Positions 1 to 7,549 of a stretch of 17,891 bases of DNA are shown here, piece by piece. Each line of letters opens with the position of its first letter. The first letter of the stretch is position 1. Source of the DNA: Firmicutes bacterium UBA6132 (lineage in GTDB: Bacteria > Bacillota_A > Clostridia > Tissierellales > Sedimentibacteraceae); the NCBI GenBank assembly GCA_002435835.1, contig DIVM01000077.1, positions 1-17,891 on the forward strand, read 5' to 3'. Under the pieces are notes generated by a model, which saw only the letters and a list, made by a program, of their open reading frames with translations, was not told the origin of the DNA and did not search any database. The translations under genes and the position numbers were made by a program.

Positions 1-2
1 CG

Positions 3-98
3 CCAATGGGTGACCCAATAGAACTTCTTATAAGAAGCTATGTTTTAACTATTAGAAAAGAAGAGGCTTCAAAAATTAAATTAAAAGAGGAAATATAA
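3..98 (+). CDS. feoA: FeoA, C-terminal fragment (gene enters from the left edge)
   Basis: An open frame enters from the left edge and stops one base before feoB. It encodes 31 visible residues. It begins PMGDPIELLIRSYVLTIRKE, which matches the typical end of FeoA, the small SH3-like cytoplasmic partner of the FeoB iron transporter (family knowledge). The N-terminal part lies outside the window. The end of this gene carries the AGAGG ribosome binding site of feoB at about 85-90, so the two genes are almost certainly co-transcribed and translationally coupled. The identification rests on a short segment plus its position directly before feoB. Confidence 0.85.
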   Translation, partial: PMGDPIELLIRSYVLTIRKEEASKIKLKEEI

Positions 99-99
99 A

Positions 100-2112
100 A
101 TGAAATTTACATTTGCTTTAGTAGGCAATCAAAATAGTGGAAAAACAACTTTATTTAATAAATTAACAGGAAGTAATCAGCATGTAGGTAATTTTCCAGG
201 AGTAACAATTGAAAAAAAAGAAGGACAAATAAAAAAACATAAGGATGCATGGATTGTTGATTTACCAGGTATATATTCATTGTCTCCATATTCATTGGAA
301 GAGGTTGTTACAAGGGATTTTATTTTGAAAGAAAATCCAGAGTTGATAATCAATATTGTAGATGCAACAAATATAGAAAGAAATTTATATTTAACATTGC
401 AATTAATGGAAATTGCTACACCCATGGTCATAGCTTTAAACATGATGGATGAAGTTACAAACAGTGGAAATTCAATTGATGTAGTAAAACTTTCAGAAGA
501 TTTAGGAATACCTGTTGTACCCATTTCAGCAGCCAAAAATGAAGGTATATCTGAACTTATAGATGTTTGTATGAAAACAGCAAAAGAAAAGAAAAAGCCT
601 GAAAAGCATGATTTTTGCGTTGGTGAGGTACATAAAGCTATACACTCCATTTCGCATTTAATTGAAGATCAAGCTAAAAATAATGGATATCCAATTCGTT
701 TTGCCGCTACTAAATTAGTGGAAGGTGATGAGCCAACCATGAAAGATTTAAAAATTACTGAAAATCAAATGCATATTATTGAACATGTTGTAGAAGATAT
801 GGAAAATGCACTTAATACAGACAAAGAAGCAGCTTTAGCTGACATGCGTTATAATTATATAGAAAAAATATGTAAATTATCCGTAGTAAAACACCAAGAA
901 ACTATTGAACAAATTCGTTCGGAGAAAATAGACAAGCTTCTTACTCATAAATATTTGGGAATACCAATATTCCTGGGAATAATGTTTTTAATATTTTATT
1001 TAACATTTGGACTTATAGGTGCTCCATTGCAGGGCATATTGGAAGAAGGAATTACTTTATTTACAGAATTTATATCTAATATGCTGATTAATGCAGGTGT
1101 TAGTGATTGGCTTCATGCTTTAGTAATAGATGGAGTATTTGCAGGAGTTGGAAGTGTACTTTCTTTTGTGCCAATTATAGTTATTTTGTTTTTCTTCTTA
1201 TCACTTCTTGAAGACAGCGGATATATGACAAGAATAGCTTTTGTAATGGATAAATTATTACGTAAAATTGGATTATCAGGAAAATCTTTTGTTCCTATGT
1301 TAATAGGATTTGGTTGTAGCGTACCAGCAATTATGGCAGCACGAACATTATCAAGTGAACGTGATAGAAAGTTGACTATTGTACTTACACCTTTTATGTC
1401 ATGTACAGCAAGATTGCCTATTTATGGTATGATAACAATGGCGTTTTTTCCTAAAAATGCTGCAGTGGTTATGATTACCTTATATGTTTTAGGAATATTA
1501 GTTGCAATATTATCGGGTTTATTGCTTAAAAGTACAGTATTTAAAGGTGATTCAGTACCATTTATAATGGAACTTCCAGCATACCGCATTCCTTCCAGAA
1601 GAAGTATTGCATTACACATGTGGGAAAAAGCTAAAGATTTTACTCAAAGAGCATTTACTGTAATTTTTATGGCTTCATTGGTAATATGGTTCTTGCAAAG
1701 TTTTGATTGGTCATTTAATATGATCGATGACAGTTCAAAAAGCATTCTTGCTTCACTTGGTTCATCGATCTCACCTATATTTAAACCATTAGGCTTCAAT
1801 GACTGGAGGGCATCAACAGCACTTATTACTGGTATTACAGCAAAAGAAGCAGTTGTAAGTACTATGTCAGTATTGACCGGTGCTATATCGGATGTAGAAT
1901 TATCTGCAGCATTAAACACAATGTTTACACCATTAAGCGCATTTGCATTTTTAGTATTTACACTTTTATATATGCCTTGTGCAGCTGCTTTTGCAGCAAC
2001 AAAAAGAGAAATGGGTTCTTTAAAAAATGCATTATTTGCTGTAACATATCAAACTGTAACTGCTTATATAGTTGGAACATTAGTATATCAAATAGGAAGC
2101 ATTTTCATCTAA
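100..2112 (+). CDS. feoB: FeoB ferrous iron transporter (GTPase-permease)
   Basis: This 670-residue protein is a complete FeoB, the inner-membrane Fe(II) uptake protein. The N-terminal G domain shows G1 GNQNSGKT (residues 9-16), the G2 region around VGNFPGVT (29-36), G3 DLPG (54-57) and G4 NMMD (114-117), with a likely G5 SAA near 143. A helical linker follows (about 165-280). After it come hydrophobic segments forming the permease domain, including a Gate-like segment with the conserved Cys in FGCSVPAIMAARTL and a second half containing ITAKEAVVSTM. The length is normal for clostridial FeoB. The ATG lies one base after the feoA stop, with AGAGG about 9 bases upstream. It is followed at once by a small Cys-rich peptide gene. 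No Fur box can be judged because the operon promoter is outside the window. Confidence 0.97.
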   Translation: MKFTFALVGNQNSGKTTLFNKLTGSNQHVGNFPGVTIEKKEGQIKKHKDAWIVDLPGIYSLSPYSLEEVVTRDFILKENPELIINIVDATNIERNLYLTLQLMEIATPMVIALNMMDEVTNSGNSIDVVKLSEDLGIPVVPISAAKNEGISELIDVCMKTAKEKKKPEKHDFCVGEVHKAIHSISHLIEDQAKNNGYPIRFAATKLVEGDEPTMKDLKITENQMHIIEHVVEDMENALNTDKEAALADMRYNYIEKICKLSVVKHQETIEQIRSEKIDKLLTHKYLGIPIFLGIMFLIFYLTFGLIGAPLQGILEEGITLFTEFISNMLINAGVSDWLHALVIDGVFAGVGSVLSFVPIIVILFFFLSLLEDSGYMTRIAFVMDKLLRKIGLSGKSFVPMLIGFGCSVPAIMAARTLSSERDRKLTIVLTPFMSCTARLPIYGMITMAFFPKNAAVVMITLYVLGILVAILSGLLLKSTVFKGDSVPFIMELPAYRIPSRRSIALHMWEKAKDFTQRAFTVIFMASLVIWFLQSFDWSFNMIDDSSKSILASLGSSISPIFKPLGFNDWRASTALITGITAKEAVVSTMSVLTGAISDVELSAALNTMFTPLSAFAFLVFTLLYMPCAAAFAATKREMGSLKNALFAVTYQTVTAYIVGTLVYQIGSIFI

Positions 2113-2127
2113 TAGGAGGAATTGAAA

Positions 2128-2265
2128 ATGGCAGATTTAATTGTAGGATTAATAGTTTTTGTAGCAGTGGTTTTAGTTGTTAAAAAAATAAGAAAAAATA
2201 AAAGAAATGGTTCAAGTTGTTCTGGTTGTTCAGGTTGTTCAAAGAGTTGTTCAAGCAGAGTGTAA
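2128..2265 (+). CDS. FeoB-associated Cys-rich membrane peptide (45 aa)
   Basis: A short gene starts 15 bases after the feoB stop with a strong AGGAGG seven bases before its ATG. The product has 45 residues: an N-terminal hydrophobic segment (about residues 4-18, GLIVFVAVVLVV), a basic stretch KKIRKNKRN, then four cysteines spaced C-S-G-C-S-G-C-S-K-S-C (residues 31, 34, 37, 41). This matches the small FeoB-associated Cys-rich membrane proteins found after feoB in many Firmicutes (family knowledge). The topology suggests one membrane helix with a cytoplasmic Cys tail that could bind iron or another metal; that role is inference. It is distinct from the winged-helix FeoC of enterobacteria. Confidence 0.9.
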   Translation: MADLIVGLIVFVAVVLVVKKIRKNKRNGSSCSGCSGCSKSCSSRV

Positions 2266-2272
2266 TAAATAT

Positions 2273-2310
2273 AAGCTATCTTGTTTTAAATAAATGAGAT
2301 AGCTTTTTTT
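2273..2310 (+). terminator. Rho-independent terminator of the feo operon
   Basis: A 9-bp perfect stem AAGCTATCT / AGATAGCTT (2273-2281 with 2297-2305) with a 15-base loop runs into a tract of T. It sits just after the Cys-rich peptide gene and closes the operon. Confidence 0.85.
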
Positions 2311-2439
2311 ACGTATTTAGTATTAAAATTATAAATAATGTCCATTTTATTGTACTTTACTGAACAATTTAATAATTACAGAATATATATAATTATATAC
2401 GATGTATATATTTATTAATTATATAGAGAGGTGTAATAA

Positions 2440-3063
2440 ATGGATGATTTTTATATGAATGATGAAATAGAAGTTTTGCACAGTAGAAATAATAATGTTG
2501 TTTTTGCTGATGATGCAGTTATAGAAGAAATTTTTCATGATAATAGAACAAGTTATGTAACAATTTCATATGGAGTTTTGGGTGACTTTAACATGACGCA
2601 TATAAACCTGGTTACATTATTAGTGGGTAGAAATACAATTATTAGAAACCGACGTGGACAGAGAATTTCTGTTAGGGATTTAAGCGTAGGTAATGTTGTG
2701 GATGCAGAATTTTCAGCTGCAATGACAAGGAGTATACCTCCTCAATCAAGAGCATTTAGAATAACTTTAGTAAGAGAAAATGTAAATCCATATCCAATCC
2801 CAAATTTTAATCCTTATATAGTTGAAGACAGAATTATGGAAGTGGATTTAAATAATAATTTCTTTATAACAGGAAATCCAAATGATATGATGAGTCAAAT
2901 GCGTTTTGCTGTAAATAATATGACAGAAATTTATGATAGGAGGGGAAATAGAATTTCTCTAAGCAATTTAAGACCGGGGCAAATGGTGAGAGTTGAGCAT
3001 GCTGAATTTATGACAATGAGCATTCCACCGCAAACAACTGCATTTAGGGTTTGGGTTTTATAA
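2440..3063 (+). CDS. Unrecognised 207-aa protein with two tandem copies of one domain
   Basis: The function is not recognised. The protein has no signal peptide or membrane helix and should be cytoplasmic. It consists of two related halves, about residues 27-112 and 127-207. The best-aligned blocks are RRGQRISVRDLSVGNVVDAE (71-90) against RRGNRISLSNLRPGQMVRVE (167-186), each followed by a block ending M-T-x-S-I-P-P-Q-x-x-A-F-R (95-107 and 191-203). The alternation of hydrophobic and polar residues suggests small beta-barrel domains (inference). I recall similar proteins from clostridia annotated only as hypothetical. The ATG has GAGAGGTG 6-8 bases upstream, and a TATAAT at 2388-2393 may be its -10 element, without a good -35. 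It is a single gene between two terminators. Confidence 0.85.
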   Translation: MDDFYMNDEIEVLHSRNNNVVFADDAVIEEIFHDNRTSYVTISYGVLGDFNMTHINLVTLLVGRNTIIRNRRGQRISVRDLSVGNVVDAEFSAAMTRSIPPQSRAFRITLVRENVNPYPIPNFNPYIVEDRIMEVDLNNNFFITGNPNDMMSQMRFAVNNMTEIYDRRGNRISLSNLRPGQMVRVEHAEFMTMSIPPQTTAFRVWVL

Positions 3064-3109
3064 TAGCATTAATTATATTGAAAAATTTTTATTTTTAAAA
3101 TGGTATTAA

Positions 3110-3148
3110 AAAGATTGAATCCTAATAAGTAGAATTCAATCTTTTTTT
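3110..3148. terminator. Bidirectional terminator between convergent genes
   Basis: An 11-bp perfect stem AAAGATTGAAT / ATTCAATCTTT (3110-3120 with 3134-3144) is followed by seven T on the plus strand. On the minus strand the stem is also followed by a short T run. It lies between the 207-aa gene and the convergent flavoprotein gene, and can serve both. Confidence 0.85.
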
Positions 3149-3163
3149 GTATTGGTTTATTAA

Positions 3164-5704
3164 TTAAATGAACAAGTTAACATTTGATTCTTCTGCATCT
3201 CCAAGGTATGTTCCAACTCCTGCATATTCAACTCCGTCTATGAGTTCTGCTTCAGTAATTCCCATAACGTCCATGGACATAGTACAAGCAATCATTTTAA
3301 CCCCATTTTCCATTGCTTTTTTTACTAAATCTTCTAATGAATCTATGTTTTTATCTTTCATAACTTTTCTCATCATGGCAGTTCCCATACCGCCCATGTG
3401 CATTTTAGAAAGTTTTAATTTTGTTACTCCTTGAGGCATCATCATACCAAACATTGCGTCAATAAGAGGTTTTTTTACATTTTGTTTTTCTGTTTTGCGT
3501 AGAACATTAAGTCCCCAGAATGTGAAAAACATTGTAACAGGTCTTCCCATTGCTGCAGCGCCATTGGCAATAACAAATGATGCTAAAACTTTATCCATAT
3601 CTCCGCTAAAAACAATTATTGTTTTTCCATCGTTTGGTTGCATAGCAGCTGGGTTAATTATTTGTGATGGAATAACTGAATTTGCATTACTATTATTTGA
3701 ATTGGTTCCTTTTTGAATGAAAACTATATTATCCTTATTTCTTTTTTCAGTTTTTAATAAAGTATTTCCTGTTCTTCTGCACCATGCTTCAACATCTTTG
3801 GCAAAACCAGAATCAGTTGCTGAAATTTCAATGATGTCACCATCATTTATTTTATTTATAGTATCATAAACTTTCATTATTGGACCTGGACATTGCATAC
3901 CGCTACAATCAACTTTTATAGATGCTTTAATTTCTTTTAACATATCATTATCCTTTTGTTTTGGAGTATTATCTATAGGGTTTAAATCTGATAAATTTAC
4001 AAATTTTGAATCATCATTTATGCTATTAAAATAATTATAATAAACTGATTTATAAAAATTAGTTCCGGCTGGATATACTTTTACATTTTTAAATCCATTA
4101 CCCATTAAAATTCTTGCAGCATTGTAAGATCTAACTCCAACAGCACAAAATACAATTATTTCATTTTCTTTATTAAGTTCTGATAATGATTCTCTAAGTT
4201 CACCAAGAGGAATATTTACTGCATTAGGTATTGAAAATACTAAACGTTCAACATCCTCTCTTACATCAAGTACAATTTTATTGTTTTCTTTTTCATTGGA
4301 AGGATTTAAATCATCCCATTTACATAAAGAAACAGTATTATCTATTATGTTTTCAGCAACAAATCCCAACATATTGACAGGATCTTTTGCTGATGAATAT
4401 GGAGGAGCATATGCAAGTTCTAATTCCTTTAAATCATAAATGCTACCATTTAATCTAATTGCAGTAGCAATGGTGTCTATTCTTTTATCAGCACCTTCTT
4501 CACCAACTATTTGTGCACCAAATATTTTTTTGCCGTCAGGTGAAAATATTAATTTAAGTATTAATTCAGATGCACCTGGATAATAACCTGCATGGGACTT
4601 TTGGGAAATTGTTGCAGTTAAATAATCATTGCCTTCCTCTTTTCCCCAACGCTTTAAAGTTTTTTCGTTTACGCCTGTTGATGCAACTGTAAGGTCAAAA
4701 ACTTTAGCAACAGATGTTCCTTGAGTTCCCTTATATTCTTCGTTTGCGCCATAAATATTGTCTGCACAAATTCTTCCCTGTTTATTGGCAGGACCTGCAA
4801 GAGGAATCATTGTTTTATCTTTTCCTATGAAATCTTCAACTTCTATAGCATCACCAACAGCATAAATACTTGGGTCAGAAGTTTTTAAATATTTATCAAC
4901 TACTATGCCACCTCGTTGATTTATAGAAAGACCTGCTTCTTTAGCTAACTGGCTGTTTGGACGTACACCTATGGACAATATAACTAAATCTGCAGTTAAA
5001 TCTATTCCACTTTGCAATGTAACTATTACTTTTCCATTTTCAGATTTAAATTTAGAAACACCATCGCCTAAATATAATTTTACACCATTTTGAACCATGT
5101 TATTTTGAACAAGCTGTGCCATTTCATAATCAACAGGAGCCATTACTTGATCCAATGCTTCAGCTATTGTTACTTCCAAGCCTGCAAGGTGCAAGTTTTC
5201 AGCCATTTCAAGTCCTATGAAACCACCACCAACAACTATAGCCTTTTTAGGTTTTTTTTCTACAATGAATTTCTTGATTTCATCTGTATCTGGAACTGTC
5301 CAAAGTGTAAAAATATTTGGCGAGTTAATTCCTTCAATAGGTGGTTTAAGGGGTGATGATCCAGTGGAAATTACTAAATTATCATATGATTCCTCATAAA
5401 TTTCACCTGTTTTTACTTTTTTAACTGATATTTTTTTATTTTCTTTGTCTATTTTAATTACTTCTGAATCTATTCTAACATCTACGTTATATTTTTTTTG
5501 CATTGCTTCTGGGGTTTGAAGAAGCAATGATTCGCGTTCTTTTATTACATCACCTATGTGATATGGAAGGCCGCAGTTTGCATAAGAAATATAAGAACCT
5601 CTTTCAAATACAATTATTTCAGATGATTCATCAAGTCTTCTTAATCTTGCAGCAGCAGTTGCACCGCCTGCAACTCCACCTATTATTACAATTTTTTTAT
5701 TCAT
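3164..5704 (-). CDS. CoA-disulfide-reductase-like flavoprotein fused to rhodanese, TusA and DsrE-like domains
   Basis: This 846-residue enzyme handles persulfide or polysulfide sulfur. Domains in order: (1) FAD/NAD(P)H disulfide reductase, about 1-450, with FAD motif GGVAGG (9-14), single active Cys44 in YANCGLPYH as in CoA-disulfide reductases, NAD motif GGGFIG (159-164), second FAD motif YAVGDA, and the conserved YAPPYSSAKDP (432-442). (2) Rhodanese, about 460-555, with active loop CAVGVR (Cys520). (3) TusA, about 595-665, with C-P-G-P at Cys605. (4) DsrE-like domain, about 693-846, with Cys807. Asn-rich linkers separate the last domains. Two ATGs are adjacent. AGGAGG at 5710-5715 is only 2 bases from the first but 5 from the second, so I start at the second. 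The gene follows an arsR-type gene by 12 bases and forms an operon with it. Known relatives reduce CoA persulfides and polysulfides with NAD(P)H. The exact substrate here is inferred. Confidence 0.93.
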   Translation of the reverse strand: MNKKIVIIGGVAGGATAAARLRRLDESSEIIVFERGSYISYANCGLPYHIGDVIKERESLLLQTPEAMQKKYNVDVRIDSEVIKIDKENKKISVKKVKTGEIYEESYDNLVISTGSSPLKPPIEGINSPNIFTLWTVPDTDEIKKFIVEKKPKKAIVVGGGFIGLEMAENLHLAGLEVTIAEALDQVMAPVDYEMAQLVQNNMVQNGVKLYLGDGVSKFKSENGKVIVTLQSGIDLTADLVILSIGVRPNSQLAKEAGLSINQRGGIVVDKYLKTSDPSIYAVGDAIEVEDFIGKDKTMIPLAGPANKQGRICADNIYGANEEYKGTQGTSVAKVFDLTVASTGVNEKTLKRWGKEEGNDYLTATISQKSHAGYYPGASELILKLIFSPDGKKIFGAQIVGEEGADKRIDTIATAIRLNGSIYDLKELELAYAPPYSSAKDPVNMLGFVAENIIDNTVSLCKWDDLNPSNEKENNKIVLDVREDVERLVFSIPNAVNIPLGELRESLSELNKENEIIVFCAVGVRSYNAARILMGNGFKNVKVYPAGTNFYKSVYYNYFNSINDDSKFVNLSDLNPIDNTPKQKDNDMLKEIKASIKVDCSGMQCPGPIMKVYDTINKINDGDIIEISATDSGFAKDVEAWCRRTGNTLLKTEKRNKDNIVFIQKGTNSNNSNANSVIPSQIINPAAMQPNDGKTIIVFSGDMDKVLASFVIANGAAAMGRPVTMFFTFWGLNVLRKTEKQNVKKPLIDAMFGMMMPQGVTKLKLSKMHMGGMGTAMMRKVMKDKNIDSLEDLVKKAMENGVKMIACTMSMDVMGITEAELIDGVEYAGVGTYLGDAEESNVNLFI

Positions 5705-5716
5705 CATATCCTCCTA

Positions 5717-6013
5717 TTATTGCAAAATAAATTCAATTATTTGTTTTACTTCTTCATTTTTAATTTTATAAATTATTTCAGTACCATTTCTTTCAGATGA
5801 AAGAACATTTGCTGATTTTAATTTTGCTAAATGTTGAGAAACTGTTGGCTGAGGAACATCAATACAGCATTGAATGTCGCTTACATTACTTTTTTCTTCC
5901 TTTATAAGCAATGTTAAAATGCAAAGCCTAACTGGATGTGCTATGGTTTTTAGCATTTCAGCTTTTTCTTCAAGCAATTTTTTTGTTTTTTCTTTATTAC
6001 TAATATCTATCAT
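5717..6013 (-). CDS. ArsR/SmtB-family winged-helix repressor, probable sulfur- or metal-responsive
   Basis: This 98-residue protein has the ArsR fold. A start helix contains MLKTIAHPVRLCILTLL (residues 20-36), the recognition helix region is VPQPTVSQHLAKLKSANV (53-70), and a wing follows around SERNGTEIIYKI (73-84). Cysteines are C31, immediately before the central helix, and the pair C49-C50 just before the recognition helix. C31 lies near the metal-box region of ArsR proteins. Cys pairs in related SqrR/BigR regulators sense persulfides, but their positions differ, so the inducer is not settled. GAGG lies about 6 bases before the ATG. As first gene of an operon with the sulfur-transfer fusion enzyme, and with an inverted repeat over its own promoter, it most likely represses both genes until a reactive sulfur species or thiophilic metal appears (inference). 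Confidence 0.9.
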   Translation of the reverse strand: MIDISNKEKTKKLLEEKAEMLKTIAHPVRLCILTLLIKEEKSNVSDIQCCIDVPQPTVSQHLAKLKSANVLSSERNGTEIIYKIKNEEVKQIIEFILQ

Positions 6014-6040
6014 TTAAACCTCACTACTAAATATTATTAT

Positions 6041-6074
6041 ATTAATATATTAGCATATTTGAATGTAATGTCAA
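6041..6074 (-). promoter_or_regulatory. Promoter and candidate ArsR operator of the arsR-flavoprotein operon
   Basis: Read on the minus strand there is a TTGACA (-35, 6069-6074), a 16-bp spacer ending in TGC, then TAATAT (-10, 6047-6052), i.e. an extended -10. Over the spacer and -10 lies an imperfect inverted repeat: ATTAATATAT, four bases, ATATTTGAAT (6041-6064 on the plus strand, 8 of 10 positions complementary). This AT-rich 24-bp site resembles ArsR-family operators in size and symmetry and would block RNA polymerase. That it is the operator is inference. Confidence 0.6.
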
Positions 6075-6155
6075 GAATAAATTTAAGAATATTAAATACA
6101 ATTATGTAGAAAATATAAAATATATGGTAAAATATATAAAAATGGGAGGTGTGTT

Positions 6156-6632
6156 ATGAAAGAAATATATTTAGCCGGAGGATGTTTCTGGGGTCTTCAA
6201 GCTTATTATGATTTAAAATCAGGAATAAAAGAAACATCTGTAGGTTATGCCAATGGAATTACTGAAAATCCTACATATGAAGAGGTTTGTTCAAATAAAA
6301 CTGGCTATACAGAAACAGTACATATTAAATATGATGAAAATGAAATAACACTTGTTAAAATACTTGAACTTTTTTGGAAAGTAATTGACCCGACAACTTT
6401 AAACAAACAATCACATGATATAGGAACACAGTATAGATCAGGAATATATTATACTGATGAAAATGATATATTTATTATAAAAGAATCTCTAAAAAACGAA
6501 GCAACAAAATATGAAAAGCCAATTGTAACAGAGGTTGAAAAGCTTAAAAACTATTATAAAGCAGAAGATTACCACCAAAAATATTTAGATAAAAACCCTA
6601 ATGGATATTGCCATATAGATTTAAGTATATAA
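6156..6632 (+). CDS. msrA: Peptide methionine-S-sulfoxide reductase MsrA
   Basis: This 158-residue protein matches MsrA, which reduces the S epimer of methionine sulfoxide in proteins using a catalytic Cys and thiol recycling. The active motif GCFWG is at residues 9-13, with nucleophile Cys10. The family block [18 protein letters not shown] (38-55) is present, and [17 protein letters not shown] near the end supplies the likely resolving Cys152. An oddity: in most MsrA proteins the motif continues GCFWG-x-E, where the Glu is the acid that protonates the sulfoxide; here residue 15 is Gln (codon CAA). GGGAGGT lies 5 bases before the ATG. The gene is divergent from arsR across 142 bases and precedes an EcsC-family gene by 50 bases with no terminator between, so the two may share a transcript. 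Confidence 0.95.
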   Translation: MKEIYLAGGCFWGLQAYYDLKSGIKETSVGYANGITENPTYEEVCSNKTGYTETVHIKYDENEITLVKILELFWKVIDPTTLNKQSHDIGTQYRSGIYYTDENDIFIIKESLKNEATKYEKPIVTEVEKLKNYYKAEDYHQKYLDKNPNGYCHIDLSI

Positions 6633-6682
6633 TTATATCAGGAATACAGTTTTTAGAGTACAAATTATAGATGGGTGACATA

Positions 6683-7474
6683 TTGAAAAAAATAATTAAT
6701 GATAATATAAACAAACTTGAAAAACAAGAACAAAATATATTAAATAAAAAAGAAAATAAAATTATTCAAGAAAAAATAGCTCCTATTTCTGACAAAATAG
6801 AATCAATGGTTCCAGATTCGCTGAAGAAAACTTTGGATGTAGCTTTTTATAAAGCATTTCAGATTGTTTTTGAAAAGGGAACAAAGTATATCGAAAAATC
6901 GTACAATAAAGAGAAAATTCAATCAAATCACAGCCTGAATGATTATAAAATGGAAAATAATATAAACAGAAAAACCTTAAAAGCAATGGATAGACATTCT
7001 AAAACAAGCAATATAATAAATGCATCCTTATCTACATTAGAAGGAGCAGGACTTGGCCTTATTGGAATGGGGCTTCCAGATATTCCTTTATTTACTGCAA
7101 TGATATTAAAAACTATATATGAAATTGCACTTAGTTTTGGTTTTTCTTATGAATTACAAGATGAGAAGATATATGTTTTAAAAATAATACAAGGTGCGCT
7201 TTTAAAAGGTGATGAACAAAAAGTATGTAACCAACATGTTGATGAGCTTTCAAAGAAAATAGATAATCATATATTTTTAGATATGAATTTAAACAATGAA
7301 ATTCAAAGGACATCAGATATTCTTTCAGATGTAATGCTTACATCTAAATTTGTACAGGGAATACCTATTGTCGGAGTCGTCGGAAGCATAACAAATTATA
7401 CAGTAATTAAAAAAATAAGCAAATATAGCACTATAAAATATAAAAAAAGATATTTAAACAATAAAAATATATAA
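6683..7474 (+). CDS. EcsC-family protein
   Basis: This protein of about 263 residues belongs to the EcsC family, named for the third gene of the Bacillus ecs operon, whose biochemical role is not established. The N-terminal ~90 residues are highly charged and probably helical. The family core follows: a Gly-rich hydrophobic segment AGLGLIGMGLPDIPLF (about 122-136) leading into a long helix, and the C-terminal FVQGIPIVGVVGSITN (about 223-238). These segments suggest membrane association rather than classical membrane spans. Start choice: an in-frame ATG at 6671 has no good ribosome binding site, while GGGTGA at 6673-6678 lies 4 bases before TTG 6683, so I prefer TTG; the ATG form would add four residues. 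It lies downstream of msrA on the same strand. No clear terminator follows. Confidence 0.85.
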   Translation: MKKIINDNINKLEKQEQNILNKKENKIIQEKIAPISDKIESMVPDSLKKTLDVAFYKAFQIVFEKGTKYIEKSYNKEKIQSNHSLNDYKMENNINRKTLKAMDRHSKTSNIINASLSTLEGAGLGLIGMGLPDIPLFTAMILKTIYEIALSFGFSYELQDEKIYVLKIIQGALLKGDEQKVCNQHVDELSKKIDNHIFLDMNLNNEIQRTSDILSDVMLTSKFVQGIPIVGVVGSITNYTVIKKISKYSTIKYKKRYLNNKNI

Positions 7475-7549
7475 TATGATTATCACCCAAAAATTCGTGA
7501 AACTACTTTCTGTTAAACAATCATAATATTAATTAATATAATTAACATT

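Noticed and set aside
177..650. 157-residue open frame on the minus strand inside feoB
   Set aside because: It lies wholly within the clear FeoB G domain, has no binding site or domain, and its composition is that expected of an antisense shadow. The same applies to the other antisense frames inside feoB, the kinases, the reductase and the transporter.
1977..2183. 68-residue Cys-rich frame overlapping the end of feoB
   Set aside because: It is an out-of-frame reading of the feoB end. The real Cys-rich peptide is at 2128-2265 with a proper AGGAGG.
7472..7533. Inverted repeat TAATATGATT / AATCATAATATTA after the EcsC gene as a terminator
   Set aside because: The loop is about 40 bases, the arms need a bulge, and no T tract follows.
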